From Salegentibacter_A chungangensis (GTDB lineage Bacteria > Bacteroidota > Bacteroidia > Flavobacteriales > Flavobacteriaceae), in contig NZ_JBHTLI010000002.1 of assembly GCF_042678405.1 (NCBI RefSeq), forward strand, positions 62,001-126,000: a DNA stretch of 64,000 bases. The letters run 5' to 3'. A program made the translations under genes and the position numbers. Shown here piece after piece: positions 24,402 through 34,484 of the stretch. Numbering within the stretch: position 1 is the stretch's first letter; the number at the start of each line of letters is the position of its first letter. The notes beneath the pieces were generated by a model. It had not been told where the DNA came from, ran no database searches, and saw only the letters and a list, made by a program, of their open reading frames with translations.

Positions 24402-24429
24402 AATTTAAAAATCAGAAAAAAGAAAAGAA

Positions 24430-25629
24430 ATGAAACTCTTAGATACACAAACTAAAAATAATGTCTTGAAGTCCATGATGAATATTCTGGACAAAAGACG
24501 TAAGGAAATAATTGCCGCAAATAAGAAAGACCTGGAGTCATTCCAGAAAGACGATCAGGCAATGTACGATCGCCTTATTGTTGATGATAATAAGGTAGAC
24601 GGAATGATCCAGTCGGTTAAAGAAGTGATGGACCAGGAAGATCCGGTTGGACAAACCATAGAGCACAGAAGACTTGACACCGGACTGGATATCACCAATA
24701 AGACCGCTCCTTTCGGAACAATTCTGATTATTTACGAATCCAGACCCGATGTGACCATCGAGGCTGCGGTTCTTGCTTTTAAAGCAAATAACAAGATATA
24801 TCTAAAAGGAGGGAAAGAGGCAATTAACAGTAACAAGATCCTTGAAGAATGCTGGCACGAGGCGCTTAAGGAAAATAGTCTTGATACCAACTGGATCGAG
24901 CTATTGCACCTAAACCGCCAGGAGACTCAGGACTTCCTTAAAAATCCGCCGGAACATATAGACCTTGTTGTTCCCAGAGGAGGAGAACGCCTTATTGCAT
25001 TCGTAAAAGAGCACTCCACAGGAGCTGTACTGGTGAGTGGTAGAGGAAACAACTTCCTTTATGTTTCTAAAAACGCCGATTTCGAAACTGCCAAGAAAGT
25101 AATGCTAAACGCCAAGATCGACAAGATCTCAGGATGTAACGCACTGGATAAAGTATTGGTAGATAAGAATATTCCAGACTACGAGAACAAGCTTAGAGAA
25201 CTTCAAAAAATGTTCAAAGAACATGAAGTGTCAATTCTTGTAGATGAAGAAGTACATAAAGTATTGAACGATGAGGAAATAGTACCAAATGAAGATACCT
25301 GGTATGAAGAGTTCCTTGCTATGAAGATTGTGATTTCGGCAATTGACGGCCTTGACGAAGCAATTGAAAAGATCAATAAATACTCAGGTGGTCACTCCGC
25401 TTCTATTATCACTAAAGATAAAGCAGAAGCCGCTAAATTTATGGAGCAGGTAGACAGTGCCGCTGTTTATCACAATGCTTCCACAAGATTTACAGATGGT
25501 GGACAGATGGGTGTTGGTGCAGAGCTTGCCATTAGTACAGACAAGCTTCACCACCGTGGGCCACTTGGCTTAAAGCAACTGGTAACAAACAAATACTATG
25601 TTTTAGGTGAAGGCCACATCAGAGAATAA
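24430..25629 (+). CDS. proA: Glutamate-5-semialdehyde dehydrogenase
   Basis: 399 residues of the aldehyde dehydrogenase superfamily. Contains IIYESRPDVTIEAA, LKGGKEA, the catalytic cysteine in ISGCNALDK and HHRGPLGL near the end, all diagnostic of gamma-glutamyl phosphate reductase. Makes the semialdehyde that cyclises to pyrroline-5-carboxylate, the substrate of ProC. Last gene of the operon; a strong terminator follows. Confidence 0.97.
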   Translation: MKLLDTQTKNNVLKSMMNILDKRRKEIIAANKKDLESFQKDDQAMYDRLIVDDNKVDGMIQSVKEVMDQEDPVGQTIEHRRLDTGLDITNKTAPFGTILIIYESRPDVTIEAAVLAFKANNKIYLKGGKEAINSNKILEECWHEALKENSLDTNWIELLHLNRQETQDFLKNPPEHIDLVVPRGGERLIAFVKEHSTGAVLVSGRGNNFLYVSKNADFETAKKVMLNAKIDKISGCNALDKVLVDKNIPDYENKLRELQKMFKEHEVSILVDEEVHKVLNDEEIVPNEDTWYEEFLAMKIVISAIDGLDEAIEKINKYSGGHSASIITKDKAEAAKFMEQVDSAAVYHNASTRFTDGGQMGVGAELAISTDKLHHRGPLGLKQLVTNKYYVLGEGHIRE

Positions 25630-25643
25630 TCCTGATAAGGATC

Positions 25644-25677
25644 AAAAAAAGCCGCAGTTTAAACTGCGGCTTTTTTT
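25644..25677 (+). terminator. Rho-independent terminator of the pro operon
   Basis: A perfect palindrome: seven A, GCCGCAGTTT, AAACTGCGGC, seven T. A 10-bp GC-rich stem plus a 7-bp A/T extension, 15 bp after the proA stop. Confidence 0.93.
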
Positions 25678-25763
25678 ATTCCATTAGGCTATATCTTCAA
25701 TTCTACCCGGCATTTTGTAACAATTCTGCATTTTGAAAGTCTTATTACTAAAACCATTTATAA

Positions 25764-27632
25764 ATGAAAAAATTAATAGTAGCAGTAGCCGCCATAGCTA
25801 CATTATACGGTTGTAAAACTGCTCAAACCGGAACTGATGCCGAACAACCCATTATTGCGAATCTTGATCTTGTAAATATTAATGAAGACAGGGTAAGCGT
25901 TAGTGTTGATCCAGACAAAATAGCCCGAGAACAGATCACTTTCTTTATCCCCAAAACTGTTCCCGGCACTTATTCAACGGACAATTACGGAAAATTCATT
26001 GACGACTTTAAGGCTCTGGATTATAAAGGTAAGGAGCTTAAAGTGACTAAGATCGATGATAACTCGTGGCAAATTTCTGATGCAAAAAACCTTGATAAGG
26101 TTACTTATCTTGTAAATGACACCTTTGATATTAAGGGCGAAGAAGATGTATTCTCCCCTACCGGAACCAACATTAATGAAGGTGAAAACTTTATGCTGAA
26201 CCTGCACGGGTTTGTTGGATATTTTGATCAGCTCAAGGAAAAGAATTACCGCCTTGTCATAAAAAGGCCGCTATCCCTAATTCCCGGAACTTCACTTACT
26301 GCCGTTACAAAACCTCAGGATTCGGAAACCTATACCACCGACGTTTACAATGTAGACCGATACTTCCAGGTCACCGACCACCCAATTATGTATGCAGCTC
26401 CAGATACTACCAAATTTATGGTAGATAATATGGAGGTTCTTATAGATGTATATTCGCCAAATAAAAAATACACAGCTAAAAGCATTACTCCCGGAATAAA
26501 GGAAATGATCTCCGCTCAAAAGAACTTCCTTGGAGATATAGACAATACTGATAAATATGCTATTCTCTTATATCTCTCGGATATCGACACCATTGATGCA
26601 AGAGGATTTGGGGCACTTGAACACCACACTTCTACCGCTGTGGTTTTACCGGAGTCTATGCCAGCCGAAGCTCTGCAGAAAACAATGACCGATGTGGTTT
26701 CTCACGAATTCTTCCACATACTTACGCCTTTGAGCGTACATTCCAATGAGATTCATTATTTCGATTATAATGATCCTAAAATGTCTAAACATCTTTGGAT
26801 GTATGAAGGGGTTACCGAGTATTTTGCAAACCTTTTCCAGATTAACCAGGGCTTAATTAGCAATGAGGATTTCTATAAAAGAATTGCCGATAAGATAAAA
26901 ACCTCCCAAAATTATGATGATACGGTTCCTTTTACCGAAATGAGTGAAAATGTATTGGCCGATGAGTATAAGGATAGTTATTATAATGTTTACCAAAAAG
27001 GTGCCTTAATAGGAATGGCCCTGGATATCAGGCTGCGTGAACTAAGTAATGGAGAAATGGGAATCCTGGATCTTATGAAAAAGCTTAGCGATAAATACGG
27101 AAAAGACAGACCTTTTGATGATGATAAATTGATTGATGACATCGTAGAACTTACCTACCCTGAAATTCAGAACTTTTTCGAGGCGTATGTAAGCGGCCAT
27201 ACTCCTATTCCTTACGATCAATTCTTTAATAAAGTTGGGCTGCAGCAAAAGGAATTTGAAAAGAATACCGGCTACTTCCTTCACGGAAATATTCCTTATA
27301 TAGATGCCGATCCTGCCACGAAAGAGATATTCTTCAGAAAAGGGATCACCTTCAACTCTTTCCTTAAGGAGCTTGGGGTTAAAGGTGGAGACATCCTGAA
27401 GTCGGTTAACGGAAAAGAATATAATGTCGAAAACATTTATGGATTAGTAATGACTGCTGAATCCTGGGAAGAAGGCACAGAAGTCAGCTTTGTGGTAGAA
27501 CGTGACGGAGAAGAGATCACGCTTGAAGCAAGCACTTTTCAGCCGACGGAACCCACAACAGGGATTGTTGAAAAAGATCTCCCTGAAGACAGTGCGCAGG
27601 TTAAATTGCGACAAGCTTGGTTAAAAGGTTAA
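25764..27632 (+). CDS. M61-family glycyl aminopeptidase-like lipoprotein
   Basis: 622 residues. Signal peptide with lipobox (TLYGC, Cys17). N-terminal beta domain of M61 peptidases to about 220, then zinc site HEFFH at 314-318 and the third ligand Glu in GVTEYFANL. A C-terminal PDZ domain (about 515-590; GVKGGDILKSVNGKEYN) is typical of the family. Expected to be a cell-envelope peptidase that prefers N-terminal Gly/Ala. Single gene with a terminator at its end. Confidence 0.93.
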   Translation: MKKLIVAVAAIATLYGCKTAQTGTDAEQPIIANLDLVNINEDRVSVSVDPDKIAREQITFFIPKTVPGTYSTDNYGKFIDDFKALDYKGKELKVTKIDDNSWQISDAKNLDKVTYLVNDTFDIKGEEDVFSPTGTNINEGENFMLNLHGFVGYFDQLKEKNYRLVIKRPLSLIPGTSLTAVTKPQDSETYTTDVYNVDRYFQVTDHPIMYAAPDTTKFMVDNMEVLIDVYSPNKKYTAKSITPGIKEMISAQKNFLGDIDNTDKYAILLYLSDIDTIDARGFGALEHHTSTAVVLPESMPAEALQKTMTDVVSHEFFHILTPLSVHSNEIHYFDYNDPKMSKHLWMYEGVTEYFANLFQINQGLISNEDFYKRIADKIKTSQNYDDTVPFTEMSENVLADEYKDSYYNVYQKGALIGMALDIRLRELSNGEMGILDLMKKLSDKYGKDRPFDDDKLIDDIVELTYPEIQNFFEAYVSGHTPIPYDQFFNKVGLQQKEFEKNTGYFLHGNIPYIDADPATKEIFFRKGITFNSFLKELGVKGGDILKSVNGKEYNVENIYGLVMTAESWEEGTEVSFVVERDGEEITLEASTFQPTEPTTGIVEKDLPEDSAQVKLRQAWLKG

Positions 27633-27651
27633 TAGATTTTAATGTAAGCGC

Positions 27652-27682
27652 AAAAGCGGTAGTTCACACTACCGCTTTTTTT
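27652..27682 (+). terminator. Rho-independent terminator of the M61 peptidase gene
   Basis: AGCGGTAG (27655-27662), loop TTCACA, CTACCGCT (27669-27676) and a run of T. Confidence 0.92.
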
Positions 27683-27753
27683 GTTTTATATATCGATATA
27701 TTCTGCTACCTTGGATCGGATATTTCAACCAGCCAAAAATCTCACTTTTATAA

Positions 27754-29754
27754 ATGGAAATTCCAATTTTAAAGGATATCGTCGTTATTCTGGGACTATC
27801 TATATTTATAATCCTGGCATTCCAAAAGATTAAGGTCCCTTCTATTCTCGGGTTTCTTTTAGCCGGTATTATAGCAGGGCCACACGCATTTAACCTTATT
27901 AGTTCCAGTCACGAAGTAGAATTATTATCAGAGATCGGAATCATTTTCCTGCTTTTTGTGATCGGGATAGAATTATCTCTTAAAGGCCTGGCTTCTATTA
28001 AAAAACCCATCCTTCTTGGTGGTGGTTTGCAGGTTGGCGGAACCATCCTTTTTACAGCGATCCTTGCCAATTTGGTGGATATTAACCTGAATACCGCTAT
28101 TTTCCTCGGATTCTTATTCTCCTTAAGCAGTACCGCCATTGTTTTAAAACTGTTCCAGGAAAAAGGAGAGGTCACTTCTCCCCACGGAAGGCTGGCAGTT
28201 GCAATTCTTATCTTTCAAGATATTATTGTAGTTCCTATGATGCTGGTCACTCCGCTGCTGGCGGGAAAGTCCAATAATATCTGGGAGACCCTGGCCATTT
28301 TGCTCATTAAAATTGTGGGAGTTGGTATAGTGATCTATTTGCTGGCACTTTATGTAGTCCCCCGAGTCTTTAAAATGGTGGTGCGAACAAAAAACAGGGA
28401 GCTTTTTATCCTGACCACCATCGTTTTTTGCTTTGGTGTTGCCTGGTTAACTTCTTCCGTGGGACTATCTCTGGCCCTTGGAGCATTCTTTGCCGGACTA
28501 ATTATATCTGAATCAGATTACAGCCATCAGGCCACGGCCAATGTATTGCCTTTCAGGGAAATATTTATCAGCTTCTTCTTTATCTCGGTAGGATCATTAC
28601 TTGATCTTGATTTCTTTTTTAACCATATTTTCAAAATTATGGGACTGGTGATTGGTGTGATCCTGTTGAAAATGATCATCCTGGCAATAACGGTCATCAC
28701 CTTGAGGTTCCCTGCCAGAACCATATTTATGACGGTTTTTGCGCTTTTCCAGGTTGGAGAATTTTCTCTGCTTCTTTCCAGTGTTGGAGTTGAAAACGAT
28801 CTTTTACCTCAAAACATTTACCAGTATTTCCTGGCTATTTCAATAATTACAATGGGGATTACTCCCATTCTTATTAATTACTCCTCCAGAATCACATACT
28901 TCCTGCTCAAGATCCCAATCCCTTCAGCAGTAAGGAAGCGCCTGAAAAATATCAGGAAAGTGAATCAGCCGGAAGCTACGCCAATTGAAGAATTAAAAGA
29001 TCATCTTGTGATCGTGGGCTACGGTATAAACGGGAAGAACATTTCAAAAGCAGCTAAAAATGCAGAAATACCTTATGTAATTGTAGACCTTGAACCTGAA
29101 GCCTTCCAAAAAGCAAAAGCAGAAGGTGAGCCGGTTGTTTTTGGAGATGCTACTAACCCGGTGATCCTGAAACACGTGCACGTTCAGGAAGCAAGGGTTG
29201 TGGTAATCGCTATTTCAGATTCTTCGGCAACGAAAAAGATCATCAACGGGGTAAGATCATTCAGTCAGACCGCCTGGATCATTGTACGAACGCGTTATGT
29301 AAGAGAGATCGAAGAAAATATGAGGCTGGGGGCCGATGAAGTTATACCAGAAGAGTTTGAGACTTCCATAGAGATCTTTAGCAGGGTACTTCGGAAATAT
29401 CTTATTCCGCATAATGACATACAGGATTTCATCAATTACATCAGGTCTTCAGATTACGAAATGTTGACCAGTATTAAAGGAGAGCCTCATACTCCATACT
29501 ACAAACACCTGAATATTCCCAATAAGGAGATTGTGACCCTAAAAGTGGAGCAGGGCACTAATGCCGTTGTAGATAAATCCATTGAAGAGGCGGGAATTGG
29601 TAAGAATTACGGGGTTACCGTCCTGGCAATAAAAAGGGACACTCATTATCTTACTGAAATTTCACCATCTACAATTATAAAACAAGGAGATCTCCTTTAT
29701 CTCTTCGGGCATCCTAATAACATCAATCAGCTTAATGAAGTACTCACATACTAG
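27754..29754 (+). CDS. Kef-type cation:proton antiporter with RCK domain
   Basis: 666 residues. Residues 1-385 form about 12 membrane segments of the CPA2 sodium/proton exchanger fold (ILGFLLAGIIAGPHAF, FLLFVIGIELSL, FSLSSTAIVLKL). RCK_N, with HLVIVGYGINGKN and GDATNP (about 415-530), and RCK_C (about 575-660) follow, so gating by nucleotide or another ligand is likely. Resembles KefB/KefC/YbaL; the transported ion is not predictable from sequence. A possible promoter, TTTG-N23-TACCTTGG ending near 27714, encloses the 14-bp palindrome ATATATCGATATAT (27688-27701). Confidence 0.92.
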   Translation: MEIPILKDIVVILGLSIFIILAFQKIKVPSILGFLLAGIIAGPHAFNLISSSHEVELLSEIGIIFLLFVIGIELSLKGLASIKKPILLGGGLQVGGTILFTAILANLVDINLNTAIFLGFLFSLSSTAIVLKLFQEKGEVTSPHGRLAVAILIFQDIIVVPMMLVTPLLAGKSNNIWETLAILLIKIVGVGIVIYLLALYVVPRVFKMVVRTKNRELFILTTIVFCFGVAWLTSSVGLSLALGAFFAGLIISESDYSHQATANVLPFREIFISFFFISVGSLLDLDFFFNHIFKIMGLVIGVILLKMIILAITVITLRFPARTIFMTVFALFQVGEFSLLLSSVGVENDLLPQNIYQYFLAISIITMGITPILINYSSRITYFLLKIPIPSAVRKRLKNIRKVNQPEATPIEELKDHLVIVGYGINGKNISKAAKNAEIPYVIVDLEPEAFQKAKAEGEPVVFGDATNPVILKHVHVQEARVVVIAISDSSATKKIINGVRSFSQTAWIIVRTRYVREIEENMRLGADEVIPEEFETSIEIFSRVLRKYLIPHNDIQDFINYIRSSDYEMLTSIKGEPHTPYYKHLNIPNKEIVTLKVEQGTNAVVDKSIEEAGIGKNYGVTVLAIKRDTHYLTEISPSTIIKQGDLLYLFGHPNNINQLNEVLTY

Positions 29755-29812
29755 CTGCAGGTTAGAGTGTTAAAACATCCTAAAATAGGACGGTTCTATT
29801 GTTCGGGCCGTT

Positions 29813-29820
29813 TAAATTTG
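29813..29820 (+). promoter_or_regulatory. -7 element before the ABC1/UbiB gene
   Basis: TAAATTTG, an exact TAnnTTTG match 56 bp before the ATG. No clear -33 TTTG at the normal distance. Confidence 0.35.
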
Positions 29821-29876
29821 AATATATTGTAATGAACAAGACCAAACCTTAACCAACTACTAACCAATAAGAGCCT

Positions 29877-31541
29877 ATGTCTGTGCTACCCGATAACCTG
29901 GATCGCTACCGGAAATTTATAAGCTTTATGCTAAAATACTGGAATAGTGATCTCTTTCAGAATACAGCTTCTAAGGCAATGGAGGACGATGAAGAGGAAG
30001 ACGGAGCTGCTTTCAGCCAATCGCCTCAGGAGTTGGTGGAAGATCTAAAGAATATGGGGCCAACATATATAAAGCTTGGCCAGCTTCTTTCTACGAGACC
30101 AGATTTACTTCCGGACGAATATCTTAATGCTCTTGCGAGCCTTCAGGACGATGTTCCTCCTATTCCTTATGATGAGGTTCACAACATAGTTGAAAAAGAA
30201 CTTGGCATTCGAATTTCCAAGGCCTTTCAGACCTTTGAAGAGGTGCCTTTGGCAAGTGCTTCTATAGGACAGGTTCACCAGGCTACTTTAAGATCGGGGC
30301 AACCGGTAGCAGTTAAGGTTCAACGCCCTGAGATAAGAAAAAAGTTCCTGGAAGATCTCGACACTTTAAAGGAACTCGCCGAAATGGCTGTTAAGCACAC
30401 CGAAACGGGTAAAAAATATGCTTTTGATAATGTTCTTGCTGAATTAAGAAGAATTCTGCTGCACGAGCTGGATTATAACAGAGAAGCACAGAATCTTATC
30501 ACCCTCGGCAAAAACCTGGCGTCCTTTAAATACCTTTTAGTACCGCAGCCTATTCAGGATTATTCTTCAGGGAAGGTTCTTACTATGGAATATATTCAGG
30601 GTTCCAAGATCACTTCAGTTTCCCCGTTAAAAAAACTGGAAGTAGATTACAGTCCGCTTGTAGATGAACTGGTGGAAGCCTATTTGAAACAGATCATCAC
30701 AGATGGTTTTGTTCACGCCGATCCGCATCCCGGGAATATACATTTTACTAAGGATGATAGAATTGCTCTGATGGACCTTGGGATGGTGGCCACCTTTTCT
30801 CCAAAAATGCAGGAATCTTTACTGGAACTACTTATTGGCATCAGTAACAGTAACGGGGAAGACACTGCCAATGTGATCTTGCGAATGAGTGAAGTGGAGA
30901 CTGATGCCCAAGTGACAGCTTTCAAAAAAGCCATAAGTGACCTGATTATGGATAGCCAGCACAGCACTGCTAAAGATATGCAAACAGGCCGCCTGCTTAT
31001 TCAGTTAAACCGAATGGCCGCAGAAAGCGGCATTCATATCCCTGTAGAAGTGAATATCCTGGGAAAAGTCCTTCTGAATATGGACCAGATCGTGGCTTTT
31101 CTTGATCCCGACTTTAACCTGAGAAAAGCTATCCAAAAGCACGTTCATAAGATAATGGAGGAGAAAATGATCAAGGAGCTTAAGCCCGAGAACCTGTTTT
31201 CTATGCTCCTTCAATCGAAAAAACTTGCGGAAAACCTCCCTGAACGTCTTAACAGGTTCAGCGAAAGTCTGGCAAATAATGAGTTCAAATTAAAGATAGA
31301 AGCAATAGATGAGAAACGTGTGACCGACGGGTTCCAGAAAGTTGCCAATCGAATCACCTTAGGACTTATTATAGCAGCAATGATCATTGGTGCCGCAATG
31401 CTGATGCAGGTGCCTTCAGATTTTACGATTTTTGGATATCCCGGACTAGCCATTATCTTTTTTATGCTGGCAGCACTTGGAGGAATCTTTCTAAGCTATA
31501 TCATAATTTTCAGAGATGAAAATCTGAATAATCGAAAATAA
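29877..31541 (+). CDS. ABC1/UbiB/AarF-family atypical kinase
   Basis: 554 residues. KLGQ motif (YIKLGQLLSTRPDLLP), the alanine-rich loop ASASIGQVHQA, invariant Lys in VAVKVQRP, catalytic VHADPHPGN and metal-binding MDLGM are all kept. Two membrane helices close the protein (LGLIIAAMIIGAAMLM and AIIFFMLAALGGIFLSYIII). The family supports quinone lipid biosynthesis in proteobacteria and mitochondria; Bacteroidota use menaquinone, so a role in isoprenoid-lipid handling or membrane stress is more likely than ubiquinone synthesis. Single gene. Confidence 0.92.
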   Translation: MSVLPDNLDRYRKFISFMLKYWNSDLFQNTASKAMEDDEEEDGAAFSQSPQELVEDLKNMGPTYIKLGQLLSTRPDLLPDEYLNALASLQDDVPPIPYDEVHNIVEKELGIRISKAFQTFEEVPLASASIGQVHQATLRSGQPVAVKVQRPEIRKKFLEDLDTLKELAEMAVKHTETGKKYAFDNVLAELRRILLHELDYNREAQNLITLGKNLASFKYLLVPQPIQDYSSGKVLTMEYIQGSKITSVSPLKKLEVDYSPLVDELVEAYLKQIITDGFVHADPHPGNIHFTKDDRIALMDLGMVATFSPKMQESLLELLIGISNSNGEDTANVILRMSEVETDAQVTAFKKAISDLIMDSQHSTAKDMQTGRLLIQLNRMAAESGIHIPVEVNILGKVLLNMDQIVAFLDPDFNLRKAIQKHVHKIMEEKMIKELKPENLFSMLLQSKKLAENLPERLNRFSESLANNEFKLKIEAIDEKRVTDGFQKVANRITLGLIIAAMIIGAAMLMQVPSDFTIFGYPGLAIIFFMLAALGGIFLSYIIIFRDENLNNRK

Positions 31542-31658
31542 GCAGGTTGAAATTCCTTTTTCTTAAATCACATTAGCCGAAATCTTCTCTTTTCTTGCAG
31601 GTTTAGTGAATTGAATGTATTTTCAACAGCCAATTTAAACCCTAAATCTAATCAAGAA

Positions 31659-33152
31659 ATGAAGCATTACTTCTACCTCTTATTTTTACTACTCGGAATT
31701 TCCGGATTTGCTCAAAAAACCGAAAAGATAGAGATCCCTATCGATACTACCGTTACCACCGAACATTCGGTAAACATTAACGGAAACAATATAGATTATA
31801 CCGCTACCACAGGAATGCAACCGCTGTGGAACGATGACAGGGAACCTATCGCCAGCCTTTTCTACACTTATTATCAAAAGAAAGGGGTGAAAAACACCGA
31901 GAATCGCCCTTTAGTAATTTCCTTTAACGGCGGGCCCGGTTCAGCTTCGGTTTGGATGCATATCGCCTATACCGGACCTCGTGTCCTGAAAATTGATGAC
32001 GAAGGTTTCCCGGTTCAGCCATACGGAATTAAGGAAAATCCGCATTCTATTTTGGACGTTGCAGACATTGTTTACGTGAATCCTGTGAACACAGGCTATT
32101 CCAGGCCAATTCCGGATAAAGAAGGGAAAGTAGATAAAGAAAAATTCTTCGGTGTGAATGCCGATATTAAATATCTCGCAGAATGGCTTAATACTTTTGT
32201 TACCCGTAAGAACAGATGGCTTTCCCCAAAATACCTCATTGGCGAAAGCTACGGAACCACAAGGGTTTCAGGCTTGGCTCTTGAATTACAGAATAGCCAG
32301 TGGATGTATTTAAACGGAGTTGTTCTTGTTTCTCCTACCGAGATAGGGATCAAAAGAGAGGGGCCTGTTGAAGTAGCCAACCGTCTTCCCTATTTTACAG
32401 CCGCAGCCTGGTATCACGATGCCCTTCCTAAAGAGCTCCAGGAAAAAGAACTGGAAGATTTATTGCCGGAAGTTGAGAACTATGCGATAAATGAATTATT
32501 ACCTGTACTTGTAAAAGGTGGTTTTACCGAAACAGAGCAAAAAGAAGAAATTGCAGAGAAAATGGCCTTCTATTCCGGGCTGTCTGAAGAAGTGATCCTT
32601 CAGAATAACCTCGCGGTGCCTATCAGAAACTTCTGGAAAGAACTGCTTCGTGATGAGAATGGCTATACCGTGGGAAGACTTGATTCAAGATATCTTGGAC
32701 TGGATTCCAGGGAAGCCGGAGAAAACCCTGATTATAATGCAGAACTCACATCCTGGCTGCATTCCTTTACCCCAGCGATAAATTACTATTTAAGAGAAAA
32801 GCTGAATTTTAAAACCGATCTTAAATATAATATGTTTGGTCCGGTTCATCCGTGGGACAGAAGCGGCAACAATACTGGAGCTGATTTAAGACAGGCTATG
32901 GCCCAGAACCCTAATCTGGATGTTATGATTCAGTCCGGATATTTTGACGGGGCCACCACATACTTCAATGCAAAGTATACGATGTGGCAGCTTGATCCAA
33001 GCGGAAAAATGAAAGACCGCCTTAGTTTTAAAGGTTACCAAAGTGGTCATATGATGTATCTGAGGAGTGCAGATCTCAAAAAGGCCAACGAAGACCTTAG
33101 AGAATTTATCCTTACCACGATTCCAAAAGAAGGAGAGCCGGCTAAATACTAA
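31659..33152 (+). CDS. Secreted S10-family serine carboxypeptidase
   Basis: 497 residues from the ATG at 31659, which begins a clear signal peptide (KHYFYLLFLLLGISGFAQ). Motifs of peptidase S10: NGGPGSASVW (oxyanion region), catalytic Ser in GESYGTTR, Asp in SGYFDGATT and His in YQSGHMMYL. The usual S10 cap differs from the eukaryotic enzymes, as expected of bacterial members. Probably periplasmic and active in peptide degradation. Shares a bidirectional terminator with thrC. Confidence 0.93.
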   Translation: MKHYFYLLFLLLGISGFAQKTEKIEIPIDTTVTTEHSVNINGNNIDYTATTGMQPLWNDDREPIASLFYTYYQKKGVKNTENRPLVISFNGGPGSASVWMHIAYTGPRVLKIDDEGFPVQPYGIKENPHSILDVADIVYVNPVNTGYSRPIPDKEGKVDKEKFFGVNADIKYLAEWLNTFVTRKNRWLSPKYLIGESYGTTRVSGLALELQNSQWMYLNGVVLVSPTEIGIKREGPVEVANRLPYFTAAAWYHDALPKELQEKELEDLLPEVENYAINELLPVLVKGGFTETEQKEEIAEKMAFYSGLSEEVILQNNLAVPIRNFWKELLRDENGYTVGRLDSRYLGLDSREAGENPDYNAELTSWLHSFTPAINYYLREKLNFKTDLKYNMFGPVHPWDRSGNNTGADLRQAMAQNPNLDVMIQSGYFDGATTYFNAKYTMWQLDPSGKMKDRLSFKGYQSGHMMYLRSADLKKANEDLREFILTTIPKEGEPAKY

Positions 33153-33156
33153 ACCT

Positions 33157-33190
33157 AAAAAGGCTGTTTGATATTCAAACAGCCTTTTTT
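33157..33190. terminator. Bidirectional terminator between the S10 peptidase and thrC
   Basis: AAAAAGGCTGTTTGA pairs with TCAAACAGCCTTTTTT around a 3-4 base loop. The A-run and T-run make it work in both directions; the thrC stop (33189) lies in it. Confidence 0.92.
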
Positions 33191-34484
33191 ATTTCATCAG
33201 GAAGTCCTTTAATTCCTTATAATCTTTTATCGGAATCGATCTTTTTTCTTTTTCCATAACCGATTGAATAGCTTTAGGGATTTCTATTTTCTTACCTATA
33301 CTCTTCTCTACCACGTCAAGAAATTTTACCGGGTGTGCGGTCTCCAGGAAAGTGCCATAAAAACCAGGGTTCTCTTTCATAAAAGATTTAAGACCCAAAT
33401 ATCCAACCGCTCCGTGAGGATCCATTACATAGCCATCCTTCTCATAGACCTGTTTGATGGCCCTTTTTGTCTCTGAATCACTAAAACTGTATGAAGACAA
33501 ATGTTTTTTTAAAGCTCCGTATTCATTTTTAAATAACTCCAGCACCCTAGCAAAATTACTGGGATTCCCAACATCCATCGCATTAGAAATTGTCTGAACA
33601 CTTGATCTTGGCTCGTATTCCCCTGTTTTAAGATACCTGGTTACCACATCATTTTCATTATTGGCGGCTACAAAATGATCTACAGGCAGTCCCATTTCCC
33701 GGGCCACGAGTCCCGCACAAATATTGCCGAAATTCCCGCTGGGCACTGAAAAGACCAATTTCTCTTTGTGGTTTGACAGCTGTTTGTAGGCAAGCAAATA
33801 ATAGAACATTTGCGGCAACCACCTTGCAATATTTATGGAATTGGCAGAAGTAAGCTGCCTTTTTGAAGTAATCTCTTCATCTAAAAAAGCCTTTTTCACC
33901 ATATCCTGACATTCATCAAAAGCCCCGTCCACTTCAAGAGCAGTAATATTTTTTCCCAAAGTGGTAAGCTGTTTTTCCTGGATTTCACTAACCTTCCCCT
34001 TGGGATATAGAATAACCACATCTATCCCTTCTACCCCCAGGAATCCGTTTGCAACGGCACCTCCTGTATCCCCGGAAGTAGCTACCAAAACGGTGATCTT
34101 CCCAAGATTTCCTTTTTTGATGAAATATCCCAGACTTCCAGCCATAAACCTCGCACCCACATCTTTAAAAGCAAGAGTTGGCCCGTGAAAAAGTTCAAGC
34201 GTACCAATATCCTTTTCAACAGGAACCACAGGAAATTCAAAATCAAGGGTTTCATCTATGATATCCAAAAGGGCAGCTTCAGAAATTTCATCACCTACAA
34301 AATCCTTTATGGCTTCAAAAGCGATTTCGGTTTTGGAAAGCTTATCAAGCTTTTTAAAAAAGCCAGAAGACAAATGAGGAATCTTTTCCGGAAAATAAAG
34401 TCCTTTATCAGGAGCCAGTCCTTTTACCACCGCTTGCTCAAAGCTAGCTGAATGCTTCCTGTTATTTAAACTGAAATACCTCAT
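33189..34484 (-). CDS. thrC: Threonine synthase
   Basis: 431 residues. Begins MRYFSLNNRKHSASFEQAV; PLP-binding Lys107 in HGPTLAFKDVGARF; phosphate-binding ATSGDTGGAVANGF; PSGNFGNICAG. Converts O-phosphohomoserine to threonine. Its ATG overlaps the thrB stop by 4 bp. Last gene of thrA-thrB-thrC. Confidence 0.97.
   Translation of the reverse strand: MRYFSLNNRKHSASFEQAVVKGLAPDKGLYFPEKIPHLSSGFFKKLDKLSKTEIAFEAIKDFVGDEISEAALLDIIDETLDFEFPVVPVEKDIGTLELFHGPTLAFKDVGARFMAGSLGYFIKKGNLGKITVLVATSGDTGGAVANGFLGVEGIDVVILYPKGKVSEIQEKQLTTLGKNITALEVDGAFDECQDMVKKAFLDEEITSKRQLTSANSINIARWLPQMFYYLLAYKQLSNHKEKLVFSVPSGNFGNICAGLVAREMGLPVDHFVAANNENDVVTRYLKTGEYEPRSSVQTISNAMDVGNPSNFARVLELFKNEYGALKKHLSSYSFSDSETKRAIKQVYEKDGYVMDPHGAVGYLGLKSFMKENPGFYGTFLETAHPVKFLDVVEKSIGKKIEIPKAIQSVMEKEKRSIPIKDYKELKDFLMK

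Noticed and set aside
27688..27701. 14-bp palindrome ATATATCGATATAT before the Kef-type antiporter
   Set aside because: Simple AT alternation around TCGA; too likely by chance in AT-rich DNA to list as an operator.
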